Shown: piece after piece, positions 1 to 13,552 of the stretch
Layout of the letters: every line of letters begins with the position of its first letter
Position numbering within the stretch: the first letter of the stretch is position 1
NCBI GenBank assembly: GCA_037576195.1
Contig: CM075102.1
Coordinates: 29,384,745-29,448,744, forward strand
Length of the DNA stretch: 64,000 nucleotides
From: Phytoseiulus persimilis
Lineage: Eukaryota > Arthropoda > Arachnida > Mesostigmata > Phytoseiidae
Reading direction: 5' to 3'
The notes under the pieces: generated by a model
Seen by the model: the letters and a program-made list of their open reading frames with translations, nothing else
Database searches by the model: none
Told to the model about the DNA's origin: nothing
Position numbers and translations under genes: made by a program

Positions 1-3000
1 CCGTGCGCGCGAGGACCTGTCAAGCCGCAGCGCTCGACGCAAACTAGCGGACTTTGGGGAGCTGTCCGCTGGTTCTGCCGGAGGAACGACGGAATCCAAG
101 AGCTCAAGTGGATGAATCGTGCTGTGCTGGCCAAGGGACAGGATGACTCGAATCCTAAGAACCGATGGTGAGAGCGCTCTCGCGCTGCCTCGCACGACTT
201 CGACCAGTGACTACCAAGCGTAAAATTACGCTTGCATCGAGAAAGCGAAAGTCGGGAAGCAGTCGAGAGCGGTGGAGACGGACGGACAAGCCGCCAGGCA
301 GGAGGCCTGGCTCAGGCCGACGTGCTCTGGGAACAGCAGCCAAAGGAAGGAGAAGAGACGGCGGAGAAAAGGTTCTAGGCAGCAGGGCCTGATGGCGGGG
401 CCGTGTCATCATTCTCAGATTAACTCGTTCTCACGGCTAAACACTGCGGTACACCTGGCGTGAGCGCGGTGACTTCGATTCGCGAATCTCGTCTTCTCGG
501 AATCGGCTAGGAATCGCATCGTCAGGAGATTGTGGAGGAATTTTATCGAGTTGGTGCGCGGTTATCCAACAAACCTGTTCTGGGGTCTCGGAGGTTCGTT
601 TCTCCTGATTCCGGCCTTCGTGATTGTTTGAAACGAGAAGCCTAACGGTCGAACGCAGTCGAGGCGCGGCGGAGAGAACGAGGGGTGCGCCCCTCGCATC
701 ACATAGAGACGAACTGCGTGATCGAAAACAAAGCACCGCTAGATCTATAATCTGGAAGTAAGCGGCACGACCTTCGGAACGGAAACGGACCCGCAGCTCA
801 CGTGTCGATGAGGCAACAATCTATGAACTGAGAAATCTATCTTCGAAAGTATTCAACGCTCATTCATGCCTGTACGATTTCCGCCATGAGTTGCGTTTTC
901 ACATCCTGATGCGAGGCCTGGCTTGGCAGAGGAATTTTATCCGCTTCAGTGTCAGCAGAGAGCAAGCTTGAAAATAGCCGCAGATGTTTCGAAACGAGCT
1001 GAGCTCGTAGAATATCACGTGTTTCCTACGTTTGGGGACAGAAAACAAGTTCGAGCATGCCGGGAAAACAAGGCAAAATATATCTGTCGTGCAGGAGCGG
1101 ATAGATGTGTGTCCGATGTGCTTCTTCGCTCCGCTGCTTCTGCGTGGGCGAACGAGCGATGCAGGGAGCGAGTCAGCGACGGAACAAACGACTACGCGTT
1201 CATATATAGCTTCTCAATAGCGGAGCTGTATGATTGGAGTTAGTTTCTAGAAATACCGAATCGCTCCGCTATTCGAGGCACGCGACGAAGCGGACGAGGG
1301 AACTTCCACTCGAATAGTGCGCCAGGAATTCACTTCTGACTCTCATATTGCCCTTGTGCCAACAGCCCGCGTCGACCGTGTCGTTTCCGGAGGCCCCCGA
1401 AGAGAGGGTCAGCTCCGGGATGATAGTGGAGCTGCAGTCCGTCTTTCCGGCTCGGGACATGATCGCGAGGTCAGAATGGAATCAGTTCAAACGGTTGGAA
1501 ACGGGTCTAAATCAGAGACGAGGATATTTCACTTGAAAGATTGGCGCGAGCGGGAGTGAATTGAACTTTCCAGGTGTCTGTCTCCGCTCGCCACAGAAGT
1601 TGACTTCGGCCGCTCCAATCCATCCCGGTTCAACTCCCAGGGTGAGTTTTTCCGGCTGGGATGATCTGAAATATCCCGCTTTCCACTCCAAGTAAACAAC
1701 GAGGAGTCCTGGAAACTCTGAGATCGGCGGGACGTCGGCAATGGTCGCCGTCTCGACCGAAGCCTGATATCTATGCAAAAGCCAGCTCCAGACTCGGTGA
1801 TAAGAGGAGAATATCGTCAAACATCGCACATGTCACGCAGCGAGCTTTTCTCTGTTAAGCAGCAACTCGACGTTCACCAGACCATAAGGGTGGAGTCCAG
1901 CAGACCATAAAATATTTGTCTTCTCCATGGAGGATTTTTTTTATGATGCCGCCTTCCTCCAGGCACTCGACTGTTAAGCTGCGTCGAAGCCGATGCCGGA
2001 GGCTGGAGCCAGCGTCGCGCAATTAAAGCTCGAGGACAAAAGTTAGTTCGCGAATATTGTCCGAATGTTATCAAGGTCTCTCGTGCACGTCGCCGTACAG
2101 TGCAGACGCCGTTGCGAACAACGCTGAGTTGGAACTTTTTTTCTTACTCAACGTAGGAGCCACGATGTGCTGTCTCGACCTGAACTTTTGTTTTTCTTGT
2201 TTTTATGGGAACCGCTTGGGATCACGTTGTGCGAGCCTCTACGTAAATGTTAGAAACAACACAATGGAATGTGAGCTACGCTCGGAGTGATTGATCCCGT
2301 CGCAGTGCCAGAGCAGCGGTCCTCGAAGATGGGCGCCGAGACGTCAGAAGGGAACTGCGATGGATCGCGTGAATCCTCCTGCCGAACGGGAGGACCCAGG
2401 GGGAAGCGTGGCGATTGATGGGGACGATCGAATGCTTCCAGCTCCATCGCTGGCATTCTCGGAATGGTCCGAGGGGTTCGAGACCCTCGACGATACTGGA
2501 TCTCGAAGTTAGCACAATGATTGAATGTGACAAAACCCGAGCCACTCTTGTTTTCCGCAGCGCGGAGTGGACGGGAGCATGCGAGGAGTGTTGCTCCGCT
2601 CTCTCTTTCTCTCGGCAGGAATGGATCGTCGACCATAAAGAATCGAGCCCCTTTCCTGCGGCTGTCTCGGGCTCCTGTCTCTGGAAGTCTCCGAGAACGG
2701 CTGCGTAGACGAGGAGCAACCCGAATCCTCCGCGTTCTTTCTTCAACCGGAAGGAAAGTTCGGGATCGCACTTCCTTCTCTTCCTTCGGATGGGAATGGG
2801 TAGTTGGCTGAGAGTTTTTGCGAGTGCCAAACAGTTTCTCCATCCAGCGACCGCGCACCGTACGAATGCGCTCCTCCCAGGTCGGCTCTCGTCCGTAGTA
2901 GTTAAACAGGGGATTGATCCGGGAGCAACGCCGCATTCCGCTAGATTCCGTCGCGAATAGGCTGATTCCCAAGCCAAATCCTCTCCGAGCTCGGCAACTT

Positions 3001-6000
3001 CCTGTCTCCGCTCTCGCCGGCCGGAGCTCGTTTATCATTCGAATGTTCGAGTTGCCGTATGCCGACACGAACTAGGTTACGAGACAGCCAGTCCCAACGG
3101 GATCCTGGTAGACGTTTCAGTGAGGGGAGGGCAATGTCAGAGAAGAGGAGCTAGTTGAATTGATAAAGAAGTGACTGGATAAGTCGCACGTAGGACATGT
3201 TGTCATGCGCCATATGTTATTCGCCTATTCACGGAACGCTCCATTCTCTGGCTTCTAGCCGTGGAAACCCCTGACGGTGGGTGGGCGGCCGTCAACTCGG
3301 CGGCCAGCCGAGGAGCAAACGACTGTGCAATATTCATCAAACTGGTAATGAGACCGCGCACACGCATCCGATGCAAGGTTATTAGCTGGCTAGCTTTCTG
3401 CTGAATCTATGTGCCCAGTCACACAGACCTTTCAACGAGCCTCTCAGAGGGACCGGTTTTCTTCGAGCATCTGTGACATGCGACCATGGACCAGACGAGG
3501 GTGTTAATCTTAAAGATTGCCGTGGCTCTTGATGGGGTGTACAACGGGCTCTGATTAGTGTTGCCGGGCGGGCTCTCCGGGGAGGTTCGATTGCGCTCAG
3601 CGTTTTCGCCGCGAGACCACGACGTCCTTGTTGAATGCTCGAATACGTGATGGGGATCCCCGCCTTGATCTCCACCCACGGACTTCTCTGTCGTGATCTG
3701 CTTCGAGCGACTCCCGGAGATGCTGAGTGCGCTCCGTCGCATACTCTGATTCTAAGTCCCAATATCCCGTGCCGTCTGAGGACTTTTCCTCGAACTCTAT
3801 AATCATCCGCCAGCGGCCTCTATATCTGAGCCGCTCGGTCGCTGCTCCAAACTAACAATTACAACAAACAGTTCGACCGCCGATGCGTTCGAGTTCCTCT
3901 CGGGAACTTTTATCTTCCGAACTCTGTCGGCCCCATCCATCTTGAAACTTCACAGGGAAGAGAGATTCCCAAATGAGCGGCAGACACTCGGAAAGGAGCG
4001 GGATGCTCTAAGGTTTGGCGTTGGTTTTTTAATACTTCGAACGCTCTGCCGATTTTTCTCCCCTTTGTGGAAGTGGAAGTGTGCGTCAGACGTTATTTCG
4101 GCTCTGGACGATAGAAATTACTTGGGAAGTGAAAAATCTCTCTGAGGAGGAACTTCATGCGGTCGAGCATGGAATTTCTTGATCGCACAGACCGGTCAAC
4201 CTATGGTGGAGTCCCTAGGAGTGAGCTTTCCTGGGAGAGCTCGTTCGTCGTCCCGCTTTCCTTCATTGTTTCAATATTCAAACGCTAGTATACGCAATTC
4301 TCAGATTTCCTCCCCGCGCTCGCATATTAGCGCTGTTCCGCCCATACCCTCTCAGAATTCACCCGTGCTTTGAGAGACTATAGAGCTTCCTGTCCATTGA
4401 GGTCGACGCACAGGTTCCGAAACGATTCTTGCCAACGATCCACCAAGCTTGCTTCGTCACTGTTCTAAAAGATCATAGGTTTCTGGATCACGCCAAGGTT
4501 CGACGATTTCTGAGATATTCAGCTTGCCCAAAATATTTGATTTGAACAGGCATCCACAGTTGGTCCGCCTGCAAAGTTCTCATTGCAGATGGCCGGTCCT
4601 CTTTCTCGAACGTTCGGCTGCCGTCTCAATTATATGCCGCTCAACTAGAAGAAGATTCAGCGTCAACTTTCTGCACCTGTAATTCCTCATACTCGGCTCT
4701 CACATAGATACATAAAAATGTATTCGTGTCTTTAGGAAGTGAATGAGTTCTATTTCAACCCCATCGGAATGGGGAAGCACACACGATAGGCTAGGTACCG
4801 ACTTCGTCGACTCAGTGGTGTCCAACATTCTGCACCGAGTTCGCTCTTTTCAACTTGCGGCGAGAACTCTGAGCAGGAAGTGTTTCCGGGCGTTTTCCTC
4901 CCGGTCCCGTAGTTTCTGAGGTATTAGATCCAGGAAATCATAATCTTCACGAAGGGAGTCAATTGGGAGCGCTGGAGCTTCAGAAATCCGTAAGATCTCA
5001 TTGACCCTCTCGTGGTCTTGACTAAACAGTTACATGATCTTGCATATCTCATTCCTCATGGAGCATAAGAGAGGGGCGAATGAATCCTATGCATCATGTT
5101 CGGGGACTTTTTGAACAGAGAGGTTCTCAAGGGCACTCCCGCAGCACCCAGGGAACTGGAAAGCTCACAAGCTCAGTACGTTGCCTTCCCTATGCTGCAT
5201 GAGGAAGTCTTCCATAAAATCTCTGATTCAGGGAGTATATGAGTGGAATGTAGGGAAGAGAAAACCATTTCTAGAGCCAACATATACACATTAAATATGC
5301 TCAAGTTGAACTTGCTGAGCGATTAGAGTCTGCGCGAATAGGATTGAGTAAAATTGATCTTCCGATGAAACCCGGAATCCGGTTCGTTTCCGTCGTCATC
5401 AGTTGCTATTCAGGTTCTGAGCGTAATGAGGGATTCGCTCACGATTACTTTGGAACTGACCCGTTTGGGCCGATCAAGCGGGTTGGCTGTGATTTGGTTT
5501 TCCAGTTTCTGGTGAACGGATCTAGGTTTTCAGACAGGAAGCAGAGACCTCACGAATCACGGAGCCGGATGATCGTATTCACTGCGCACACTTGCCTCTT
5601 GGCCGCAAAAATAACATTCTCAAAGGTGGTCTGAAGGGTAGAAATCCAAGCACCTTCAAGTCGCTGTTGGCGTGTCTGAGTCTGACGGCGCTGTCCCAAA
5701 CTCACATTCAGTTGAGTCTTTCGTTTTGGAGTCGAAGCTCTCCCCAAACGCTCACTTCTCGAATCATGTGTGAAAGTATTCCATAACATGCCATACTTTC
5801 TCCTGACCTCCCGCTGAACCGCGTCCTCCGGCGGAGAGTCGGTGGAAATCCCTCGAAGATGACCGGATCGCGAGAAGAGGAAAAGGGAGTGTCCTCCCTC
5901 CAGAATCTGGTGCTCCTCCCTTAGCGTAGGCGGAACGAAGGGTTCAAAGGGGAATTCAACTCAGCAACGAGTCTCTCGAACCAATAAACATTTTCGAGAC

Positions 6001-9000
6001 TAATTCGTCCGCGCCTCGAGTTGTATCGACGAATGCATTCCGACGTGGATCCAATGATTTGGGTTCAGAACCCGGAGACGACGGCATCGAAGCTCCGCTT
6101 CCCCCCATGCAGCAAGCGTTAGGTGTTCTAGCTCCAGATATGGGGATCATGACCAAGCCGCCCTCAATGCTGCAGCAACAGTCCCAGGCGGTGCAGGACG
6201 AACGTGGAACACCTCGAGCGCGATGCTCTGCGCGCTTCTGAGGACAGAAACCGTCCTAACTGAGACCCTGAGTTTTCCCGAGTTTCGCCCGGCCGATTCA
6301 GTGGATTGGAATCCCGTAGTCTGGCTTTGGACTTTTCGCCCATAGTTTAGGTGAGCCGATCGAGAGGACTTTGCCGTTACTGCGGAGCACCTTTCATGAG
6401 CGTCGCTCGGGGCAGAGAATGCATGTTTCATCCAAAAAGAGATTGAGAGTTCAGGGCATCACCGTCACACTGATACTTCAGCGAGACCTGCAAACTCACC
6501 CAAACTCACACCGGAGTGGATTATCCGTCAAAACGATAATGCGATGGGAGAGAAACGAAGAATCTAGAGAGTTCTCTAACGTTATCCCACGGATGACTTA
6601 TCGGCCGCTGTCGTCGCAAAACTGAGTCGCTGAGGAAACCTGCCAGCGCTGGAGTAAACTGTGTCATTAATGAAGTTGGGAAATTCGGGGGGAATTCCTC
6701 GCCGCGGTTCCGGATGAGCTGGGTTAGGTTTTCTGCCTTCTGTCGCTGCTGTTGTTGCCGCTTCTGCTATAACTATCATTACTTTGGCTGCCCGACGACC
6801 GGACACCTGGACATTTACGACAAACATGTAAAACTCATCAGAGCTTGCCGCGTGTTGCACGTAAAACTCGACCGGGTCCCTTATGAACCATGGAGTTTTG
6901 CCTCAACGAGGAGGATAAAACGAAATGCTGCAGTCAAGCGAAATTGTTCGTGATACGAAGATGCTTATGTTGAACATCGTCTTCAGATTCGCGACACTGC
7001 CCTGGGCAGAGAACAGCGAGCGGACTCGTCATGATCCGACAGAAGTAGTCGAGAACATACCCGGCAGGAATGATACTCGATGCCTCTGAAATTGATCCAG
7101 GATAGGACTTGGTATTCTCGTATCTCGGCTGTCAGCAGGCTAGAGAGTCTATCGACCGTTTTCCGTTTAGCCGAGAATTCGAACCCCTCGATGCTTATCT
7201 CTCCGAAAAAGCCAATGCTGTGGAGGTTGTTTCAAAATCAGGAAATAGGAAATTGATTGTTGTAACACATGTGGACTCGACGAACGTAGCCCCGTCAACA
7301 TAGAGATGTGTGCCTGCGACGAGGATAACGTGTCATCAAAACCGAAAACGGATTTCGGCAGTATGCTTCATCTCCATGAGCATCCTTGCCTATGAGATCC
7401 TGCTCATCGTAATCCGCGCACGAACCCCACCATTGAACCGAATAGAGGTCGCTGAGTAAACCCTGCTGACATGAATCGTATTGGTGGGCGCGTGGACGTG
7501 TCGAGCCCGGGTTGCAAAAAACACTCTTCGGTGGATTCGATTGGATTCCGCAAAATGGAAACATACTACCACGCACACGAACTGAACATGAACGGAACTA
7601 AGGGACTCCATGATACTTCTGTGAGTATCCCAATGGGAGCCGGAGAGGGGACAACTGTTCGCCTATGGATACGTTTGGTTCCTATCTACCTCATGCACCG
7701 TATCTATCACGGATTCTGCACCTGGCGTTCGTTCCCCTCGTGCTATCTTGAGTTGAAACAGAACCAGGAGGGCATGACGCCGATGCTCGAATACCGAGAA
7801 TAAACAAAATATCCAGTATCCCATCATCCCAGAGGCTTTTTCCCAACCCGCCCCCGACAAATTTTATCTCAGGATCATGAGTGATTCGGAACTCTCATAT
7901 CATACAAGAATGTTCAAAGGGCGGTTCGACAACTAATCCGGATTTTTTAATTCTCCTCAACGGCCGCTGAGTGTTTCTAATGGGACGAGACCACAGTAAA
8001 CATGGTTTCTCCACTTGGTTTTGACACCCTTGACGAAGGCTAATAATTATTTTCCAGACCGAATCTGCCCGGAAGTCTGAGAGACCCTCTGTGCCCTCAG
8101 GCCTACGGGAACCCGGATCGTAGCCGAGCTGTGGGTGACGTTTTTGAGGTTCTCCACCACACCGATATGGTCCGAAAACCGAGGCCATAAAAATTGTACG
8201 CCGCAAAATGCTCGCTTTAGAAGAGCATGACCGCGATGCATTTAAAACGCAATCATCTTAGTACGAAGAGATTGCCAGCGACTCGTGTAGAGAATTACTC
8301 CCCTAAGACGTTGAAGCTAAGGCTCAGAAGGTCGGTTGGACTTTCCGTTTGGAATGCTCCCACGAGGTGGCTACAGTTTTAGCGGAAAAGGCACGGGAAG
8401 AGTTACGAGAGAAACAAGAAAGCACGAGTAGGCGAGCTCGTTGGCTTTCGTCGACAAGAACGAATAGCTTTATAATGTGATTTAAGGCGAGCGCCCTGGA
8501 AACGTTATTTTACTGCCACGTGAGTCTTGTTTTTCCCTTCTCTCCCCCTTTTTCTTGCTCGCTGGATTGGCCGCTTTCTCTCAGATCGACACGCCACCAA
8601 TACAAATCGTTTTGTCGGTCTTTGTTCCGAATGCTTCCTCAGCGAGCCAGGTTTGTTCAGATATTGTCGTTTCGGGTTTTACACGACCTTGAGAGCGGCC
8701 GATCGCATCGATGAGAAATATCCCAGAAATTCTGTTCGCGATGAACATTGTCGGATCCGCTCATGCAGCGGACGAGGTGATCGAAACCCCGATTGTGTTC
8801 ATCAGAAGATCTCAGCATTAAGATCATGATACACAATTCATACATTGGGAGGAGACCAGGTCGTGCTAGGTTCGACGGTGATTAGCGGGATGCAGAGTCG
8901 ATGTTCACTGCGCGAGGATAACAGCAAAGCCTGCGCCCTCGTGGAGCTGTACACTAACCGGATGATAAGGCTCAGATGGTAGATCACTCGCATCACGGCA

Positions 9001-12000
9001 ACCTAACCATGACAACGCTGCAGATCATGCTCATGAAGCCTGAATGCTTTCACCTCGATGAACATTGGTTTTGTCATCAGCGGACGATGTCATTGTGCCA
9101 GTTTTCGTGGACTTCAACACGAGCGTGCTATGATGCGTGGCTCAGGTGCGCGGCCACACGTTTCGTGGGGATGCCCAACACCCGGCCAACCACTTTCCGT
9201 TGGGGCCTTTTGTTGCTCGGGTTCATTCACCAAAAATTTGATAAATTTTCTGAGAACGACGATCTGCCGTATCCTCCCACTCCCATGATTCCGTCAGCCC
9301 TACCCTCCGGCCCCCATTGGACGCCCTCTTCAGCCATAGCAGTGGGGATTGAATCGCGGAAATCCGAGCTGGCGTCCGCCCGAAGAGAAAAGGAACGGTG
9401 GAAACCATTCCATCGGAGCCAGTCAAGAACGGGGTCTGCGAGTCCCCAAGTGTTCTCGACGGTCGTTTGGTCATCGGAGCCTATCCGAGATCACCACAGG
9501 CCTCGATGCTAATTGTTATCATCATCGAATTCCTCTCTCATCTAGAATGGAGTTAAACGGTCTTGTCCACACCCGAGTAGATTCCTGGGTGATTCCCTGC
9601 ACCAGACACACAAAACCTCGCATTCGCCGATATCGAGCCCGGAGCGGAAGTTATTCATGGATGAGTTGATGCTCTTCATTCTGCAGGTGTTGAACAATCT
9701 TTTCTCGCTATGAATAATTTCTGGCTGTTAGGCATGGACGAGAAGGATACGATGCGCATCCTAGCAAGCAATGCCTCCGAAATTTCGGGGTGCGCTCACA
9801 GTTGTTCGATTCCACTCGCTAAAAGTCGATTCCCGGCTGGTCACACACATTTTTTCCACAATAGCTTGATGCCAGGGTACATGGAGGTTGAAATTATCAA
9901 TTCTTTTACGGCTCGATTCACATTTCGGGATCCCCGCGATTCCGACGCTCCATTCGGGCGATTCTCGAGCGGAACGCCCAGCGAAGCTCGCGGTGGTCTT
10001 CCTTTCGTGTACATAAGTATGTGGCCACGGAGTAGCCCGATTCTAGAGATGAGGCTGGTCGTTCTGGGAGCGTTGTCGTTGTGATTTCGCTGGAATCGCA
10101 ACGGAAGCCTACGCGAAGTCCTCTACCGTGGTTGTCCTCAACTATGAGCTATGCGACCGAGTAAAAACAGCTGAAATCTGCGGAAACCGCTCGCTGGGAA
10201 CAATGTCGACCGGAATCGTAGAGGAAAGCGGGTACCATCAAAACAAGGAATAACGGCAGCGGTGGGGGTGATTTGCTTACGCCGGAAGTGTCCCGTCGTT
10301 GTGAGCGTTTGTGCGGTCGCTCTGTTGCTTTCTCTGCAAACGTCGACAAAATGCTGACTCCCATTTCGAATCTTGCGAAATCTGTCCTTCGCGTTCCGAT
10401 AGCAGGACAAACTCCGCTCCTCGGCTGGGTACCCAGACTCCCGGCAATACCTCATATCCTCCGGTCTCCGATTTGGCTTCCAACTTTTTGCATTCCTTTT
10501 CCCAACTTTCAACCTCACCGTCTCCTGCTTCTCCTCTCATCTTCAAGTTCACCTGCGCCACGCAAAACACCTCTTTTTGCCCTTATTCTCACTGCGCGCA
10601 GCCGCTGCTCGTCGTGTTGGCTGTCGAGTGCGAAACTCGAGCAGGATGGATTGGAACTAGAAACGACCAACCAATGTCAGCGAGGGAATCGCGTCCGTGC
10701 CTCACCACTGAACGCATTGAATTTCCGAATCGCAACTCGCTGACGTCGAGGAGACAAGGAAGAATTGGAAATGTCGTGAATATTTTCTCCGCGAGCGCAG
10801 CACTGCGTAGGCAGCCGAGACGCGAGCCCACCAGAAACGGCGAACCTTCACAAACAGCGACAGCGGACAACGTTTTTATTTGTCCAACACTGAGGCCAAC
10901 AGATTGCGCTCATTACTGATGCGGGAGCTGTGGCCGTTGCAAAACGAAGGCCGAGGCGGCATCGGACGATTTCTCTCCGCCAAACATATACCTGACGAGG
11001 GGAGGAGTGACTCCGAGCCGCTTCAGGAGGAAACTCCTCGGACAAAATGAGCTCTCGGGTCCGACCCGGTATGTCCCGATCGAGGAGTCTCGGCCAGAGA
11101 TGAAGCGCGATACCGTTCCCAGTTCCAACAGTTCTGACCCGTAGAAGATCCAAGTCTGCACTCCCTCTCGCGGACGAGTGCCGGTGGGACGTTTTCTCCA
11201 AAACTCGAAAACCGAATGGATAAAGAAGAAGAGGGTAGTTTGCGGAACTGTTCTCCGCCATCGAACGCTCTCGAATGACCTCTTCACGATCACTCATTGT
11301 GCCCACTCCTATGTTGTCAAGAACCTCCGTCCCCACTGTCTCTTCTCGGTATCTCCTGTTGCGATGACGTCGATCCCAACAACCTCGGCTGGTTCTCAGT
11401 CGTGATCACTGTGTCGATGGGAACAGGAATCGTCGGATTTATTTGTTTCTCCTCCTCTCATCAAATATGGCTGACTCAGCACCTGCGGATCCGAGTAAAT
11501 GAGCTTAAGGCCGTACAGGAAGAAAACCTGGGAGCTCGGCTTCGAACGATACTCTTAGAACGAAAGGGTTTTTCCACTTGGCAGATAACGCAACGCTGTC
11601 TACTCCTGTGTGTAGGCCCATATTCCAGCTCTACCACATAGCGGAGACTCCACAAACCTCTCGAGCTGTCTTCGGAAATTTTCAACCCCTTGACTCTGAC
11701 CCACTAGCTTGAACTTGAAGGAAAATTTGCCTTTTTTCTAAACAAGGTGCCGTCCAGAGTTTTCCTTAAAACTCTGGCCGAAGCTGATCCCGCCTTGGCA
11801 ATGGATTTCGCAGCTCAGACAGAGTCGAGCTCTCAGAAAAACCCAAGTTTCACCGACGAGCGCGTTGAGTACCCGTCCTGCGGTGGAGGGTGGCTGAGAA
11901 GCAGAGCTCTGGAAGGGAGGCGGGAAAATGCGAAGATATGCACTAGGGGCCATTACATCTGATCCTTTCAAGGAGACGGCGGACGCATACGAGCACTGCG

Positions 12001-12146
12001 CCATTATAACCGAAGGGAAGAAGCGTCAGTTCGCCAGTCGAAACCCGCGAGAGTTGCTTCTTTTTTTGTACTCTTCCCCCATCCGAGTCTTCACGGGTTT
12101 CGAGTCGCTCACAAGGAATAACTGCGGGAAGTGTGAGCGGATGGAT
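1..12146. other. Unassigned DNA, no supported gene
   Basis: I read the ORFs on both strands here and found no domain, catalytic motif or transposon terminus I can name. The longest open frame is on the minus strand at 2,250-3,068 (272 codons, listed separately). A plus frame at 10,311-10,919 (202 codons) and minus frames at 10,277-10,570 and 10,848-11,336 overlap other open frames and have no recognisable family signature. Spliced genes with short exons or very old repeats could be hidden here and would need homology searches to see. Confidence 0.5.
2250..3068 (-). CDS. Long unrecognised ORF, possibly spurious
   Basis: This is a 272-codon open frame from ATG to stop on the minus strand. It is rich in Arg, Ser and Pro, and a second minus frame (2,276-2,977, 233 codons) is open across the same bases. 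I see no signal peptide, membrane segment, zinc-binding pattern or family motif. Two long frames open together suggest a local shortage of stop trinucleotides in TCGA-rich DNA rather than selection for coding. It is listed because its length is notable for the window. No function is proposed. Confidence 0.12.
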   Translation of the reverse strand: MSAYGNSNIRMINELRPARAETGSCRARRGFGLGISLFATESSGMRRCSRINPLFNYYGREPTWEERIRTVRGRWMEKLFGTRKNSQPTTHSHPKEEKEVRSRTFLPVEERTRRIRVAPRLRSRSRRLPETGARDSRRKGARFFMVDDPFLPRERESGATLLACSRPLRAAENKSGSGFVTFNHCANFEIQYRRGSRTPRTIPRMPAMELEAFDRPHQSPRFPLGPPVRQEDSRDPSQFPSDVSAPIFEDRCSGTATGSITPSVAHIPLCCF

Positions 12147-12545
12147 ACAAGCTTGAGCGCTGGATGGAGCTGCTGCTTCCATCGCCAACGTGGGCCAAGG
12201 CTGACAAGGAGTGTGCACAAACTATACCACGCCGAGTTTTGTGATACATGAATGGGCATGTAGGGTGCGTAGGGAGTAATATGAGGGCGTATGGGACCTT
12301 TCCCCATGCTGCCTTGGGGTCTCAAGGAATGAAGATGAAATTCGTACAATCATCATCATAACATGCCTGAGCCCCACTCTAGAGTTACGTTCTCATGCTT
12401 CTCGGTCTCGAAACGGGCGAGAGTCGAGACTAAAGGAATCGATACAGTCTCGGCCTGATGCGTCACGTCGGCAGACGTCATCATACGAAAAAAATGCCCT
12501 ACCCGGCACCCAACTGGTTACAGACTAAAACAAGGAAAGGATGGA
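12147..12545 (+). repeat. Left inverted flank of the 12-16 kb element
   Basis: The reverse complement of this segment aligns along its length with 15,954-16,342, about 70-75% alike by eye. Its inner end runs into the start of the transposase-like frame. Confidence 0.6.
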
Positions 12546-13540
12546 ATGAGGTCAGAGAAACCTATTGCATTTCTTCACGGAAAATCACGAAGTTTATGAC
12601 CTATAGACACCATCAGAACCTCGGAGAAATCGAAAACCAATCAATGGAGGTAGTTCTCGATGATCAGGATAACACTTTGCCTCGTTTCGATACTGATGAA
12701 GTTTTCAAAACAAATCAGTCACCATTCAATTACATACCGACAGGACCTTGACCCACAACGGTTGAAGACACACGATTGTCATCAAAACTTCTCTGAACGC
12801 CCTCACCCATGGTTACACGACACAGCCGATTCCGAACATGAGCGGCGAGCTGGTTGGGAAGCTGTACGTGGATCTACAGGAGCCGAGCTGTGCTTTAGTC
12901 CCGTTAGCGTCAGTGACGTTGCCGAATCACCCGAACCTTCTGATAACGTGGCCGGATACCGGAGAAATTAAACAAAGGTCTCGTTCGGACCTGTCGTGAG
13001 CTTTTCGTTAGCGAAGTCGTCAACCGTCTGCCTTACCCAATATGCGTGCGAAAACCTTACGATCGATCTCTCTCGTGAGATTCGAGTTGGTTCTTTTCTG
13101 TTCATTGGGGAATCTCACAAGGATGGGCTCTCGAAGCGTTCATATAGATGCCCAGTTGTATAGCGTTACTCACAACGGAATCATGCTCAAGATTCCTTCG
13201 AAGGGTTCCAATGAGTCTGATCCAGCCCCTTGATATCTACTGCTTCATTCAGTGAGAGTACTCCGCCGAACGATTGACGGCACGATGTGCCTGCTCTGAC
13301 TATTGGATCAGCTGAACGACGCATTAAAACAGCACTCGCTGATCCACAACCAGTTCCCGCACCCTACCTTCCGACCGACGTGGATCTGCAGCTGACGCTA
13401 AGCGGGCTTCCTGGTGCCAGCAACCGTTTCCGAGCCTATATGTGAGCCTCGTTCGATGAACCATTCCAGTTCCGAATGCTCATTTTTCCCATTTATCGGA
13501 TGCGTTTCTCGTGAGCGGCCCCTGTAAGAAGAATGTTCCT
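12458..13540 (+). pseudogene. Decayed DDE transposase
   Basis: Pieces in several plus frames follow, in order, a transposase type that is multi-copy in arthropod genomes. A leading helix region at about 12,500-12,640 includes KITKFMTYR. The first catalytic block (usually TDQS.FNYE) appears as KTNQSPFNY near 12,705-12,731. Next come LNALTHGYTTQPIPNMSGEL and VGKLYVDLQEPS near 12,785-12,890, then IQPLDIY near 13,220-13,240 where the last acidic residue sits, then SLIHNQFPHPTF near 13,340-13,375 and a remnant Cys-rich tail. Stops and frame changes interrupt it and the first Asp is replaced by Asn, so it cannot be active. It probably belongs to the broad IS630/Tc1/pogo-related DDE group, but the family name is from memory and unverified. 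Confidence 0.6.
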
Positions 13541-13552
13541 TCGTGGATTACA